From JAIQFL01 sp035501495 (GTDB lineage: Bacteria > Acidobacteriota > Terriglobia > Bryobacterales > Bryobacteraceae), in assembly GCA_035501495.1 (NCBI GenBank), contig DATJWB010000117.1, forward strand, positions 1-64,000: DNA of 64,000 nucleotides. The letters run 5' to 3'. The position numbers and the translations under genes were made by a program. This document shows positions 15,712 to 24,563 of the stretch, piece by piece. Within the stretch, counting starts at the first letter, position 1; each line of letters begins with the position of its first letter. The notes under the pieces were generated by a model that saw nothing but the letters and a program-made list of their open reading frames with translations, was not told the DNA's origin and made no database searches.

Positions 15712-17886
15712 CTACTGCCGATCCAGCACCACCGCTGTCGCATCGAAATCCCCGCGCAGATTCAGATTCAGGCCCGCGCGCATCAGGTAGGCGCCGCTCC
15801 ATTCCGTCTGCCGGTCGAGCAACTTTCCGTCCACCGCCTCCACTTTGTACATCGCCCGCTCGTCGAGGCCTCGAAGGTAGATCACGGGCGCCGCCGTATT
15901 GTATTCCTGCGAATGCCGGAATGCGAAGGCCACCGCCTGCTTTCCATCGGGCGAGACATACTCATTCACCGTCACGTCGTTCGTCCTGGGCGATGCCAGG
16001 CGATACAGGTCTCCCGTCTGCACGGCCGCACGAATCCGCTTGTACAGCGCGATCAGGCGCGTGGCCGCGTCGAAATCCTGCTGCATCCATCGGTTCAGAT
16101 TCGCTCCGATCCCCAGCGCCCCCTGCATCGCCGTCAGAAACCGGAACGTCAGCGGCGTGCTGCGCCCGTTCATGTTCGGAACATCCGTCACCCACGCGGA
16201 CATGATTTTCGCTGCATAAGCCTGCGAGAATCCCTCCTGAATCCGCAGCCGGTCGAATGCCTCGGTGTTGTCCGACGGCCAGACCTCCTCCACGCGCCGC
16301 AGAATTCCCAGGTCGACGCGGCCGCCGCCGCCCGAGCACGATTCGATTTCGAGTTTCGGATGTTTCGCCCGCAGCCGGTCGATGATCTCGTACACGTTGC
16401 GCACATAATCCACCCACAGCTTCCGCTGGTCCGCGGGCGCCTGCTCCGGCCAACCCGGCTCGGAAACCGCGCGGTTCATGTCCCACTTGAAGTAGCGGAT
16501 GTTGTACTCGCCGGCCAGCTTGTCGAGCACCCCGAAAATGTGCTCCTTCACATCTGCGCGCGCCAGGTTCAACACCATCTGGTTGCGCAATTCGCTCCGC
16601 GGGCGGTCCGCAAAGCGGATCACCCAGTCGGGATGCTGCCGGTACAGGTCGCTGTCGGCATTCACCATCTCGGGCTCCACCCACAGCCCGAAATCCATGC
16701 CCAGGGCGTTGACGTGATCGATCAGCCCTTTCAACCCCTGCGGGAACTTCTGCGGGTTGACAAACCAGTCGCCCAGCCCCGCGCGGTCGTTATTACGTTT
16801 GCCGAACCAGCCGTCGTCCATTACGAACAGTTCCACGCCCAGTTTGGCGGCCTTTTGCGCCAGTTCCTTTTGACCCGCCTCGTTCACGTTGAACGTGGTT
16901 GCCTCCCACGAGTTGTAGAGTACCGGCCGCAAGCGCGATTCCCTGCCTCCCGGCAGAATCTCTTCCCGCTCGAAGCGGTGCAGCGCGCGCGACGCCCCGC
17001 CGAAGCCGCTCTCCGAGAACCCCGCATAGAACATCGGCGTATCCAGAGACTCGCCAGGCTTCAGCGGATACGCGAAGTCGAACGTGTTGAACCCGCCGGT
17101 CACGCGCACCTGCCGATACGGTGTCTGCTCCACGGTGATCCGCCAGTTGCCGCTCCACGCCAGCGCGCCGAACCACACGCGGCCGCTCTCCTCGCCGGCA
17201 TCGCCGTGGTCGATGGCGAACCAGGGATTGAAATTATGACCTGTGTGCCCCTTGCGGCTCTCCAGCACCTTCATGCCTTCGTGGATCGGCTCGCGATTGA
17301 TCTGCGTTTCCGCAGCCCATCGTCCGCTGAGGTACGTGAGCCGGTATCCTTCGCCCGCCGGCAGATACCAGGCCGCCGATTGCGCGCTCTCCACGGTCAG
17401 AGACTTTGCCGTCCCGTTGCGAATCGTCGCATGGCGTTCGAGAATGCCGTGCTCCGCGTACACCGTGTAATGCAACGTGACTTGAATATCGTCGCGAATG
17501 TCCTTGAGCGTGATCTCCAGGCCGTTCCCCTGAATGCGGTGTGACGCGTACTTGAGTACCAGGTCGCGGTCGCCGTCTTCGCGCGCGATTTTCAGCGCCG
17601 GCTCGTAGTATCGGGTACCGCCCCAGCCGGGAAACTCCTCGTTCTCGATCATTTGCCGGGGATCGAAAGACGAAATATCGCGCCGCGGCGCCGGAGCCGG
17701 CAAATCGTCCAGACGCCACAATGGCCCGCCCCAGTAGAGATGCCGCAGCGCTCCGTCTGCCGCAACTCCCAGTGCGTATGAGCTCTGCCGGGTCGTGAGC
17801 AGCCACACCTTGCGGCTCTCCGAATACTGGATCGACTGTCCCCATAACGGCGGGACCAACAGAACGAGCGCGGCCATGCGTTTCAT
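15712..17886 (-). CDS. Secreted GH36-family alpha-galactosidase
   Basis: The 724-residue enzyme hydrolyses terminal alpha-galactosides. It has a signal peptide (MKRMAALVLLVPPLWGQ), an N-terminal beta-sandwich and a TIM barrel. Active-site markers are FVMDDGWFGKRNND, the nucleophile Asp in YFKWDMNRAV, SCSGGGGRVDLGIL, and the acid/base Asp in WPSDNTEAFDRL. GLWVEPEMVNADSDLY is also a family hallmark. I use the ATG at 17886; an ATG ten codons upstream (17916) gives no better signal peptide. TATACT lies 10 nt before the chosen start. It heads the operon with the GH88-like gene. Confidence 0.93.
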   Translation of the reverse strand: MKRMAALVLLVPPLWGQSIQYSESRKVWLLTTRQSSYALGVAADGALRHLYWGGPLWRLDDLPAPAPRRDISSFDPRQMIENEEFPGWGGTRYYEPALKIAREDGDRDLVLKYASHRIQGNGLEITLKDIRDDIQVTLHYTVYAEHGILERHATIRNGTAKSLTVESAQSAAWYLPAGEGYRLTYLSGRWAAETQINREPIHEGMKVLESRKGHTGHNFNPWFAIDHGDAGEESGRVWFGALAWSGNWRITVEQTPYRQVRVTGGFNTFDFAYPLKPGESLDTPMFYAGFSESGFGGASRALHRFEREEILPGGRESRLRPVLYNSWEATTFNVNEAGQKELAQKAAKLGVELFVMDDGWFGKRNNDRAGLGDWFVNPQKFPQGLKGLIDHVNALGMDFGLWVEPEMVNADSDLYRQHPDWVIRFADRPRSELRNQMVLNLARADVKEHIFGVLDKLAGEYNIRYFKWDMNRAVSEPGWPEQAPADQRKLWVDYVRNVYEIIDRLRAKHPKLEIESCSGGGGRVDLGILRRVEEVWPSDNTEAFDRLRIQEGFSQAYAAKIMSAWVTDVPNMNGRSTPLTFRFLTAMQGALGIGANLNRWMQQDFDAATRLIALYKRIRAAVQTGDLYRLASPRTNDVTVNEYVSPDGKQAVAFAFRHSQEYNTAAPVIYLRGLDERAMYKVEAVDGKLLDRQTEWSGAYLMRAGLNLNLRGDFDATAVVLDRQ

Positions 17887-18002
17887 GATGGTCTTCAGTA
17901 TATCGGTCTCATCCAACCCTTCCCAAACTTCACGCTAGTAAACCATGCCCCGATGCTAGAATCGAATCGTAATCCTCCGCGTCACACTCTGGGAGTCCCC
18001 TT

Positions 18003-21000
18003 GTGCGCGTTTTCATCCTTCCCATCCTGACCGTGGCCTGCTTTGGCGCCACAACCTCATTCCCCCACGTGCTGGCTTTTGAAGCACGCCAATCGGAGTA
18101 CGTCTCGCGTGGAGCAAGCTACACGCTTTCCATCGCCGCGGATGCCGCCGTCCTGAAAATCGGGGGCCGCACCATCACCATGTCCGCCGCAGCCGCGAAC
18201 TCCAAACCCTCGCTGCAAGGACTCGACCGCATGCCAGGCCGTGCGCATTATATCCTCAGCAGCCTCCGCGCATCCTACGATCTCTACCGCCGCGTCCGCT
18301 GGCACGGCGTCTATCCTGGCATCGACCTCGTCTTCCGGGGAAACCAGGAGCATCTCGAATACGATCTCGAGATCGCCGCCGGCCGCCATCCGCAATCCAT
18401 CGCCCTCGCCTTCGAAACCGCAGACGACCTGCAGATCGATTCCGAAGGCGGCCTCGTTCTGCGGGCCGGAGCCATCACCATCCGCCAGCCCAGGCCCGTC
18501 GCCTATCAAATCGTCGCCGGCCGCCGGCAGCCCGTCGCCGCGTCTTTCTGGCTCGACGAATCGCGACACGTTCGATTTCGGACCGGCCCCTACGACCGCC
18601 GCCGCGCGCTGGTGATCGATCCCGAAATCGTCTTCGATCAGACTTTCGGCGGCAGCGCTCAGAGCATCGCACAGGGATTCGCGCGCGACGCGCAAGGCAA
18701 TCTCTACGTTACCGGCATGACCAATTCACCTGACTTCGCCACCGCGAATCCCGCGCAAGCCCACCTCGCCACCGCTCCGCTCCTGGTAGCAGCGAACGCC
18801 GGCCAGACGTGGCGTTCCGTTGCCATCGGCGGCGCAAACCAGGTGAACGCGATAGCCTCTGCCCCCTCCTCGCCTTCGACCCTCTACGCCGCCACGGTGC
18901 TCGGCGTGTTTCGAAGCCCCGACGGCGGCAACACCTGGACCGCCCCGTCTAACAACGGCCTCACCGGCGCGCCCATCTCTCTCGCCGTCGATGCGAACTC
19001 CTCCGCCACACTCTACGCCGCCACCTCGCAAGGCCTCTTCGTCAGCACCGATGGCGCCGCCAATTGGCAAGCGGCCTCCAACGGCATCACAGGCACCGGT
19101 GTCGCCTCGCTCGCCTCCAGCCCGTCACAGGCCGGCGTGGTCTACGTGGGTATTCAAAATCAGCCCGCACTCTTCCGCAGCGCCGACTATGGCCAGACCT
19201 GGACCAAGATCCCAACTCCCGCCGACCGGATGGTTCCCATCCTTGCCATCCTCTTCGGTCAGCCCGGGACGATCATTCTCGGGACGGTCAGCGGACTCGA
19301 AATCTCCAGCGACAACGGCGCCACCTGGACCGCGGGCGCGAATCAACAGATCTATAACCGCGAAGCGTTGGCCATCTCTCCGGGCAATCCCGACATCCTG
19401 TACCTCGTCAACCTCATCAGCGGTCTCCAGCGCAGCACGGACGGCGGGCAGACCTTCAGCCCCGTCCTGCCCTCTGTCCAATTCAGCGTCGGCGCGCAGG
19501 TGGCGATCGATCCGCGGAATTCCTCGACCGTCTACGCGGCGGATTACAATCTCCTCTACCGCAGCACGGATGGCGGCGCGAGATGGTCCCAGCTTCCGCT
19601 GCCATATCCCGTCTCGCCGCAGTCGATCTTCGTCTCTCCAGCCGACTCGCGCCTCTTCCTGGCAACCTCCACTCACTTCGACGTGTTCGTCACCAAGTGG
19701 AGCGCGGACGGAAGCCAGGTGCTCTATTCCACGTTCCTCGGCGGAACCGTGAGCGACTCCGCCAGCGCCATCGCGGTAGACGCAAGCGGCAGCGCCTACA
19801 TCACCGGATTTACCCAATCGCCCGACTTCCCCACCACCAGCGGCGCCTACCAGACCAGGTTTTCGGGACAGCTCGAGATGTTTGTCGCCAGGTTGAGCGC
19901 GGACGGGTCGAAGCTGCTCTACTCCACGCTGGTCGGACCTGCGAGGCCCTCCGGCATTGCGGTGGACCGCAGCGGCGACGCCGTGATTACCGGCTCCGCG
20001 CAGGCCGGATTTCCCGTCACCCCGAACGCCTTCCAATCCGCGCCGGTAGCCGGCTGCGATGTGCAAATCCCCTTCGAGATCACCGTGCCATCCGGCGACG
20101 CGTTCGTAACCACGATCTCGCCCGCCGGCGACGCCCTGGTGTATTCGACGCTGTTCGGCGCCAACTGCGCGACCTACGGCCAGGGCATCGCACTCGACGC
20201 TGCGGGAAACACGTGGATCGTGGGCTCGACCGTCTCGACCAATCTTCCCGTCACCAGCGACGCGCTGCAGTCGAAAACCGGCGGCGGCTACTACGACGGC
20301 TTTCTGGCGCGCTTCAACCCGTCCGGCGGCCTCGATTACGCCAGTTACCTCGGCGGGTCGGGGTACGACTCTCTCAACGCCATCGCTTTTGATCCGTCGG
20401 GCAACCTCTTCCTCGCGGGCGAAAGCGGAGGACTGTCGCAGCCGGCTTCTCCGGGCGCGTTTCAACCGAAAGCCAGCGCCAGTTGCCCCTTCTTCAGCAT
20501 CGGGCCCGCGGTCTACTCGGCGGAAGGCAACGCGGTCGTCCTCAAACTCGACCCGGCCGCGCACAACATCCTGCGCCTCACGTATCTCGGCGCTCCGTCA
20601 TGCCTGCTGCCCAATTCCATCGCCGTGGATTCTGCCGGCCAGCCCTGGATTGCCGGGTCCTTTCCCGGCGTCAGCACCCTCCAGACCGTGAGTCCTGTAC
20701 AGTTCACCGGCCCCGGCTTCCTCAGCAAATTCAGCGCGGACTTCACGCAATTATTGTTCTCGACCTATTTCGACCCCATTGCCGGCTTCGCGCCCGACAA
20801 CTCCGGCTTCGCCTACATCGCCGGAACGGGCAGCTACCAAAACGTCACGAATACGCAGCCGGCGTACCTCGCCAAAATCGACTCCACCCCCACGACCATC
20901 ACCGTGGATTCCATCGCCAGTGCGGTCGCGTCCGCGGGCCCCGCCACCTTTCCAGGAGTTGCCCCCGGCGAAGTGCTCCGCATTCTCGGACGCAACCTGG

Positions 21001-21590
21001 GTCCAACCACGCCCGTTGCCGGCTCGATTGTGTCGGGAGTTCTCTCCGCCGCCGTGGCCGGTGTGCAGGTCACCTTCGACGGCGTTCCGGCGCCGCTGCT
21101 GTTTGCCGGCGCTCAGGAAATCGATCTCATGACTCCCTTTGAGCTGGCCGGGAAAACCGCAACCAGTATCCAGGTTCAGTACCACGGCAGCCAATCGAAC
21201 ACGGTCCGCACGGCGGTGAATGCGCAGGATGTCCAGATTCTCGGACTTCTCAATGACGATCTGTCGGCCAACACGGCGTCCAACCCGGCAAGAGCCGGTT
21301 CCATCGTGACCCTGTACCTCGCGGGTGTAGGGCCCACCGATCCGCCAAGCCAGGACGGCCAGATCAATGCTCCTCCCCTGCCCGCTCCATCGCTGCCCAT
21401 TCAGATTGCATGGGCCATCAACAACCCGAATGGGATGACGATTCTGCCGATCACATTTGCCGGCGCCGCACCCGGGCTTGCGGCCGGCATCTTCCAAATC
21501 AACTTCGTGGCGCCCCAGCAAACCGTGGCCCCGACGAATCTTTTCATCAGCGGCAACTTCGGCGCCCTATTCAATCTCTACATCCAATAG
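18003..21590 (+). CDS. Giant secreted beta-propeller protein (BNR and SBBP repeats, Solibacter-type C-terminal domain)
   Basis: The protein has 1195 residues: a signal peptide; an N-terminal domain of about 200 residues (VRWHGVYPGIDLVFRGNQEH is the family hallmark); BNR/sortilin-like blades with repeated S-x-D-x-G-x-T-W patterns (SPDGGNTWTAPS, SADYGQTWTKIP, SSDNGATWTAGA); SBBP blades (AIAVDASGSAYITGFTQSPD, GIALDAAGNTWIVGST); and a C-terminal Ig-like domain (FPGVAPGEVLRILGRNLGP, then VGPTDPPSQDG) of the Solibacter type. It is probably cell-surface or extracellular, possibly for binding polymers. The GTG at 18003 is the only start that includes the signal peptide. Repeat copy B begins 3 bp after the stop. 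No enzyme activity can be assigned. Confidence 0.9.
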   Translation: MRVFILPILTVACFGATTSFPHVLAFEARQSEYVSRGASYTLSIAADAAVLKIGGRTITMSAAAANSKPSLQGLDRMPGRAHYILSSLRASYDLYRRVRWHGVYPGIDLVFRGNQEHLEYDLEIAAGRHPQSIALAFETADDLQIDSEGGLVLRAGAITIRQPRPVAYQIVAGRRQPVAASFWLDESRHVRFRTGPYDRRRALVIDPEIVFDQTFGGSAQSIAQGFARDAQGNLYVTGMTNSPDFATANPAQAHLATAPLLVAANAGQTWRSVAIGGANQVNAIASAPSSPSTLYAATVLGVFRSPDGGNTWTAPSNNGLTGAPISLAVDANSSATLYAATSQGLFVSTDGAANWQAASNGITGTGVASLASSPSQAGVVYVGIQNQPALFRSADYGQTWTKIPTPADRMVPILAILFGQPGTIILGTVSGLEISSDNGATWTAGANQQIYNREALAISPGNPDILYLVNLISGLQRSTDGGQTFSPVLPSVQFSVGAQVAIDPRNSSTVYAADYNLLYRSTDGGARWSQLPLPYPVSPQSIFVSPADSRLFLATSTHFDVFVTKWSADGSQVLYSTFLGGTVSDSASAIAVDASGSAYITGFTQSPDFPTTSGAYQTRFSGQLEMFVARLSADGSKLLYSTLVGPARPSGIAVDRSGDAVITGSAQAGFPVTPNAFQSAPVAGCDVQIPFEITVPSGDAFVTTISPAGDALVYSTLFGANCATYGQGIALDAAGNTWIVGSTVSTNLPVTSDALQSKTGGGYYDGFLARFNPSGGLDYASYLGGSGYDSLNAIAFDPSGNLFLAGESGGLSQPASPGAFQPKASASCPFFSIGPAVYSAEGNAVVLKLDPAAHNILRLTYLGAPSCLLPNSIAVDSAGQPWIAGSFPGVSTLQTVSPVQFTGPGFLSKFSADFTQLLFSTYFDPIAGFAPDNSGFAYIAGTGSYQNVTNTQPAYLAKIDSTPTTITVDSIASAVASAGPATFPGVAPGEVLRILGRNLGPTTPVAGSIVSGVLSAAVAGVQVTFDGVPAPLLFAGAQEIDLMTPFELAGKTATSIQVQYHGSQSNTVRTAVNAQDVQILGLLNDDLSANTASNPARAGSIVTLYLAGVGPTDPPSQDGQINAPPLPAPSLPIQIAWAINNPNGMTILPITFAGAAPGLAAGIFQINFVAPQQTVAPTNLFISGNFGALFNLYIQ

Positions 21591-21593
21591 AAT

Positions 21594-21637
21594 GTGGCGC
21601 GGGCCTGCCTGCCGCGTCCCGACTCTTCGGGACGCTT
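21594..21637 (+). repeat. Dispersed double-hairpin repeat, copy B (first hairpin damaged)
   Basis: It starts GTGGCGC just after the propeller-protein stop. The loop of hairpin 1 has been lost (GCGGGC runs directly into CTGCCTGC). Hairpin 2 is intact as CGTCCCGA, loop CTCT, TCGGGACG, and the tail is CTTG rather than CTTTT. Confidence 0.75.
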
Positions 21638-21697
21638 GTCGGGCGTCCCTTTCATTTCGAGATTCGGACACCAGCCTGCCATAATGGTTCTAACCTT

Positions 21698-22630
21698 ATG
21701 AAAGTAGAAGTGGTCCTCACGGAAGCGGATATTGCACAGGAATTCGCGGAGGCGATCGAGGCGCGCGACCTGCCTGAAAAGTTCTTCTTCTGGTTCCCCC
21801 GATCGGCCAAAGAATGGGCCGCGCTCACCGGGGACTCCGAGCTGTATGGAGGCCTTTGGGAATCCTGGAATGAGATTGCCGAGGACGCGCCTCTCCTGGC
21901 GAGGCACTTCGGCAATCGCGTCCCGGTCATCAGCTTCGGCGCGGGCGAAGGCGGGCGCGACCGCCTGTTGATGTCCGCCCTCAAAGACGCCGGCTGCGAA
22001 TGCCTGTATTTTCCGGTGGACGCCAGCCAGACGATGCTCGAAATGGCATGCGCCGGCGCTGACGACGAGGACATCGAAACGGTGGGAATCAAGGCCGATA
22101 TCTCGAGCCCCATACACCTGGTCTACGCCGCGGATGCGGCCGAACCGCCCCGCCTGTTCATTATGTCCGGCAACACCATGGGGTCGTTCGATCCGATGGC
22201 CGAGATCCGCTACATCGCACAGTGCATGAAGCAGGACGACCGCCTGTTGATCGACGGCGAACTCTTCGACCCGGAAAAAAGCATGGGCCGGCGCGACAGT
22301 CCTTCCTCTCGAAAATTCGTATCGGCATTGCTGGCGAGCGTGGGAATCGAAGAGGACGACGGCAGTATCGGCTTCAACCTGAAGCACGACGACCGCCACG
22401 CCGGGCTGCACCTGATCACCCGCTACTTCCGTGCCGAACGCGATCTTTCGGCAACCGTGGCAGGCCACGAGATTCCGCTCGAGCGCGGGGAGCGCATCGC
22501 GATGAATTTCCAATATGCCTATGCACCCGACGCCTTCCGCTGGCTGGTGGGACAACAGGGCGGCCTCGAGATCCTCAAAGAGTACTCCAGCCCCGACTCC
22601 CGGTTCCTGACGGTGATGTGTAAGAAGTGA
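21698..22630 (+). CDS. EgtD-like (histidine N-alpha-methyltransferase family) methyltransferase
   Basis: The 310-residue protein fits the Methyltransf_33/EgtD family: a SAM-binding FGAGEGGRDRLLMSAL, a second-strand acid in CLYFPVDAS, MSGNTMGSFDPMAEIRYI (the counterpart of the G-x-T-x-G-N segment of EgtD), and a late ATVAGHEIPLERGERIAMNF region. EgtD trimethylates histidine in ergothioneine synthesis, but no egtB (sulfoxide synthase) gene lies nearby, so another substrate is possible. The ATG at 21698 has no clear ribosome site; the upstream frame is non-coding repeat sequence. It is followed, after 45 bp with a GAGGCC/GGCCTC hairpin, by the DsbA-like gene. Confidence 0.75.
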   Translation: MKVEVVLTEADIAQEFAEAIEARDLPEKFFFWFPRSAKEWAALTGDSELYGGLWESWNEIAEDAPLLARHFGNRVPVISFGAGEGGRDRLLMSALKDAGCECLYFPVDASQTMLEMACAGADDEDIETVGIKADISSPIHLVYAADAAEPPRLFIMSGNTMGSFDPMAEIRYIAQCMKQDDRLLIDGELFDPEKSMGRRDSPSSRKFVSALLASVGIEEDDGSIGFNLKHDDRHAGLHLITRYFRAERDLSATVAGHEIPLERGERIAMNFQYAYAPDAFRWLVGQQGGLEILKEYSSPDSRFLTVMCKK

Positions 22631-22641
22631 GGGTAGAGAGC

Positions 22642-22668
22642 GAGGCCAAACGGCCTCTGCCTTATAAT
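22642..22668 (+). promoter_or_regulatory. Hairpin and TATAAT -10 element before the DsbA-like gene
   Basis: A 6-bp stem GAGGCC / GGCCTC with loop AAAC (22642-22657) is followed by a consensus TATAAT at 22663-22668. The hexamer ends 7 nt before the ATG at 22676, so transcription would begin at or next to the start codon. The hairpin may end the preceding gene's transcript. Confidence 0.55.
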
Positions 22669-22675
22669 AGGTTTC

Positions 22676-23275
22676 ATGAAGCTCTACGCCGCCGCGGCCC
22701 TCGCGTTGCTGCCCTGCATGGCTTTGACCGTGGGTGATGTCGAAAAAGCCAGGGCGATCGGCAACCCAGTCGCTCCCGTCCGAATCGACGTTTACAGTGA
22801 TTTCCAGTGCCCCGCCTGCAAAGGATTTCACGAAAATCTGCTGCCTGTCATGATTCGCGACTACGTCCAACCGGGCAAGGTCTACATGGTCTTTCACGAG
22901 TTTCCGCTGACCATGCACCAGTACTCGAGAGAAGCCGCCGGTTACGCCGTGGCCGCCACGCAGGTTGGCAAGTATCAGCAGGTCGCCGATGCCCTGTTCC
23001 ACACCCAGGCCATGTGGACCGCCAATGGCAAGGTCTGGGAGACGGTGGCCACCGTCTTGAATCCGGCGGAGCAGAAAAAAGTGCAGGGCCTGGCCAAAGA
23101 TCCTTCCGTTCTGGCGCTGGTCCAGGCCGATGTCGATCTGGGGAACTCGCTGAAAATCAACCAGACGCCCACGATCTATATCAGCAAGGGCAAGACGCGC
23201 TACCCCTACGCAGGCCCGGACGCGGGTAACTATCCCTTCCTGCGAGCCTTGATCGATGACCTCGTCACCCGGTAG
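22676..23275 (+). CDS. DsbA-like thioredoxin-fold thiol oxidoreductase
   Basis: The 199-residue protein has a short signal peptide (MKLYAAAALALLPCMALT) and a thioredoxin fold of the DsbA/DsbG_2 type. The active site is YSDFQCPACKGFHE (C-P-A-C), the cis-Pro loop is in INQTPTIYIS, and an alpha-helical insert (VFHEFPLTMHQYSREAAGYA) lies between. It likely oxidises or reduces disulfides in periplasmic proteins, or works with the MauE-like membrane protein encoded next. Its 3' end overlaps that gene by 20 bp. A consensus -10 box lies just before the ATG and no ribosome site is present. Confidence 0.88.
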   Translation: MKLYAAAALALLPCMALTVGDVEKARAIGNPVAPVRIDVYSDFQCPACKGFHENLLPVMIRDYVQPGKVYMVFHEFPLTMHQYSREAAGYAVAATQVGKYQQVADALFHTQAMWTANGKVWETVATVLNPAEQKKVQGLAKDPSVLALVQADVDLGNSLKINQTPTIYISKGKTRYPYAGPDAGNYPFLRALIDDLVTR

Positions 23276-23723
23276 AGTTCTGCGGACGGCCGGGATCCTG
23301 CTCCGCATCGTCCTCGGGCTGGTGTTCGTATACGCCGCGTGGGTCAAGCTCTTCGGGATGCACTGGCCTCCGCGCCTGGAGCCCTGGGAGTTGTTCGCCC
23401 TGGCCATCAACTCCTACGGCGTGCTGCCCTTAAAGGCGGTGGAACTGGTGGCGCGCACGCTGCCCTGGATCGAGCTGGCCATCGGCCTGATGCTCCTGCT
23501 GGGCCGCGGCCTGCGCATTTCGGCCCCAGCCACGTCGCTCCTGCTGCTGGTGTTTTTCGGCCTGATGGTGAGGGCCTTCGCGCAGGGTAAGGAGATCAGT
23601 TGCGGCTGCTTCGGCCCCGGAGAGGTCATCTCCGCCTGGACGCTGCTCCGCGACGGCAGCATGCTGGCGGGCGCGCTCCTGCTCACCTGGATCGCTTTCC
23701 GCAGGCAGCGGCAGATGGCGTGA
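23256..23723 (+). CDS. MauE/DoxX-family membrane protein
   Basis: The 155-residue protein has four predicted membrane helices: TAGILLRIVLGLVFVYAAWV, a helix around LKAVELVARTLPWIELAIGL, ISAPATSLLLLVFFGLMV, and a last one near MLAGALLLTWIAF. The Cys pair in GKEISCGCFGPGE is the hallmark of MauE-type proteins, which handle electrons or disulfides in partnership with thioredoxin-like proteins; VKLFG after helix 1 fits DoxX/MauE. Coupled translation with the DsbA-like gene (20-bp overlap) supports a shared redox role. The stop overlaps the next GTG (GTGA). Confidence 0.85.
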   Translation: MTSSPGRVLRTAGILLRIVLGLVFVYAAWVKLFGMHWPPRLEPWELFALAINSYGVLPLKAVELVARTLPWIELAIGLMLLLGRGLRISAPATSLLLLVFFGLMVRAFAQGKEISCGCFGPGEVISAWTLLRDGSMLAGALLLTWIAFRRQRQMA

Positions 23724-24472
23724 GCGGCGTTCTCGATCGCGAGCTGGCCTATCATGAAAAGCTGTACTCCGGCTTTGCGCAGACGCACTTCGCGCGTCCC
23801 GCGGTGCGCGCCCTGCGGCAGCACATGGTGGGGAGAATTCTCGCCCACACGGGAGCTGGCCCGCGGTCGCGCGTATTGAGCTTGGGGTGCGGAATCGGCG
23901 ATACCGAGCTGCTGCTGGCTCCGCACGTGGCGGAAGTGGTGGGCGTGGACCTCTCGCCCTCGGCCGTCCGTCAGGCGCGCCAGGATGCCGCCACCCTCGG
24001 CATCGCCAACGCATCCTTCCAGCAGGGGAGCACCGCGTCCGGGCGGTTTGACGTGGTGATTGCGATCTTCTTCCTGCACCACCTCGCGGACCGCGCCCTG
24101 GCGGAACTCCCGGGCACATTGCGCGACCTGCTGGGCCCCGGCGGCGTCTTCTACTCGCTCGATCCGAGCCGCCGGCGCCTCTCCGGAGCCATTGGCCGGC
24201 GGGTCGTCCCCGGCCTGATGAAACGCTATCAGAGTCCCGACGAGCGCGAACTCGATCCCGAGGCTACCGCCGGCCTCTTTCGCCGTGAAGGGCTCGAAAC
24301 GCGCCTGGAAGTTTATGATTTCGCCTCGTCCCCCCTGGCCGGCCTTTTTCCCGGCTGGCGGACCGGTTACCGCTTCGCTCGGCGGATCGACGACGTCATC
24401 CTGCGGGTGTCCTTCCTGAAGCGTTACGGCAGCAATTTCGAAGTGATCGCGCGGGCAGCGAACCCCCATTAG
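23720..24472 (+). CDS. Class I SAM-dependent methyltransferase
   Basis: The 250-residue protein has motif I RVLSLGCGIGDTELLLAP, an acidic second strand (VVGVDLSPSAVRQA), the FDVVIAIFFLHHL strand 4 and a LGPGGVFYSLDPSRR motif-III region, as in UbiE/Coq5-like and small-lipid methyltransferases. The substrate is unknown. The start is the GTG that overlaps the previous TGA, so it is translationally coupled to the DsbA/MauE pair. A longer open frame from 23600 only reads the MauE gene out of frame. Confidence 0.85.
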   Translation: MSGVLDRELAYHEKLYSGFAQTHFARPAVRALRQHMVGRILAHTGAGPRSRVLSLGCGIGDTELLLAPHVAEVVGVDLSPSAVRQARQDAATLGIANASFQQGSTASGRFDVVIAIFFLHHLADRALAELPGTLRDLLGPGGVFYSLDPSRRRLSGAIGRRVVPGLMKRYQSPDERELDPEATAGLFRREGLETRLEVYDFASSPLAGLFPGWRTGYRFARRIDDVILRVSFLKRYGSNFEVIARAANPH

Positions 24473-24563
24473 CCTTCCCTCCGGCCGGCCGGACCGCGAA
24501 TTTTTCCCTGCTATAGTTGCATTTAGTCTCGCATTCAGGCAAGCTGATAGGTTTTCCCACCCA

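Noticed and set aside
19125..20564. A 479-codon minus-strand frame opposite the giant propeller gene
   Set aside because: It is very Gly/Arg/Val-rich with no motif. The plus strand has unmistakable SBBP repeats.
24482..24493. CCGGCCGGCCGG palindrome before the DHH gene as an operator
   Set aside because: Simple GC-rich repeat with no regulator nearby and no second copy; too weak to call.
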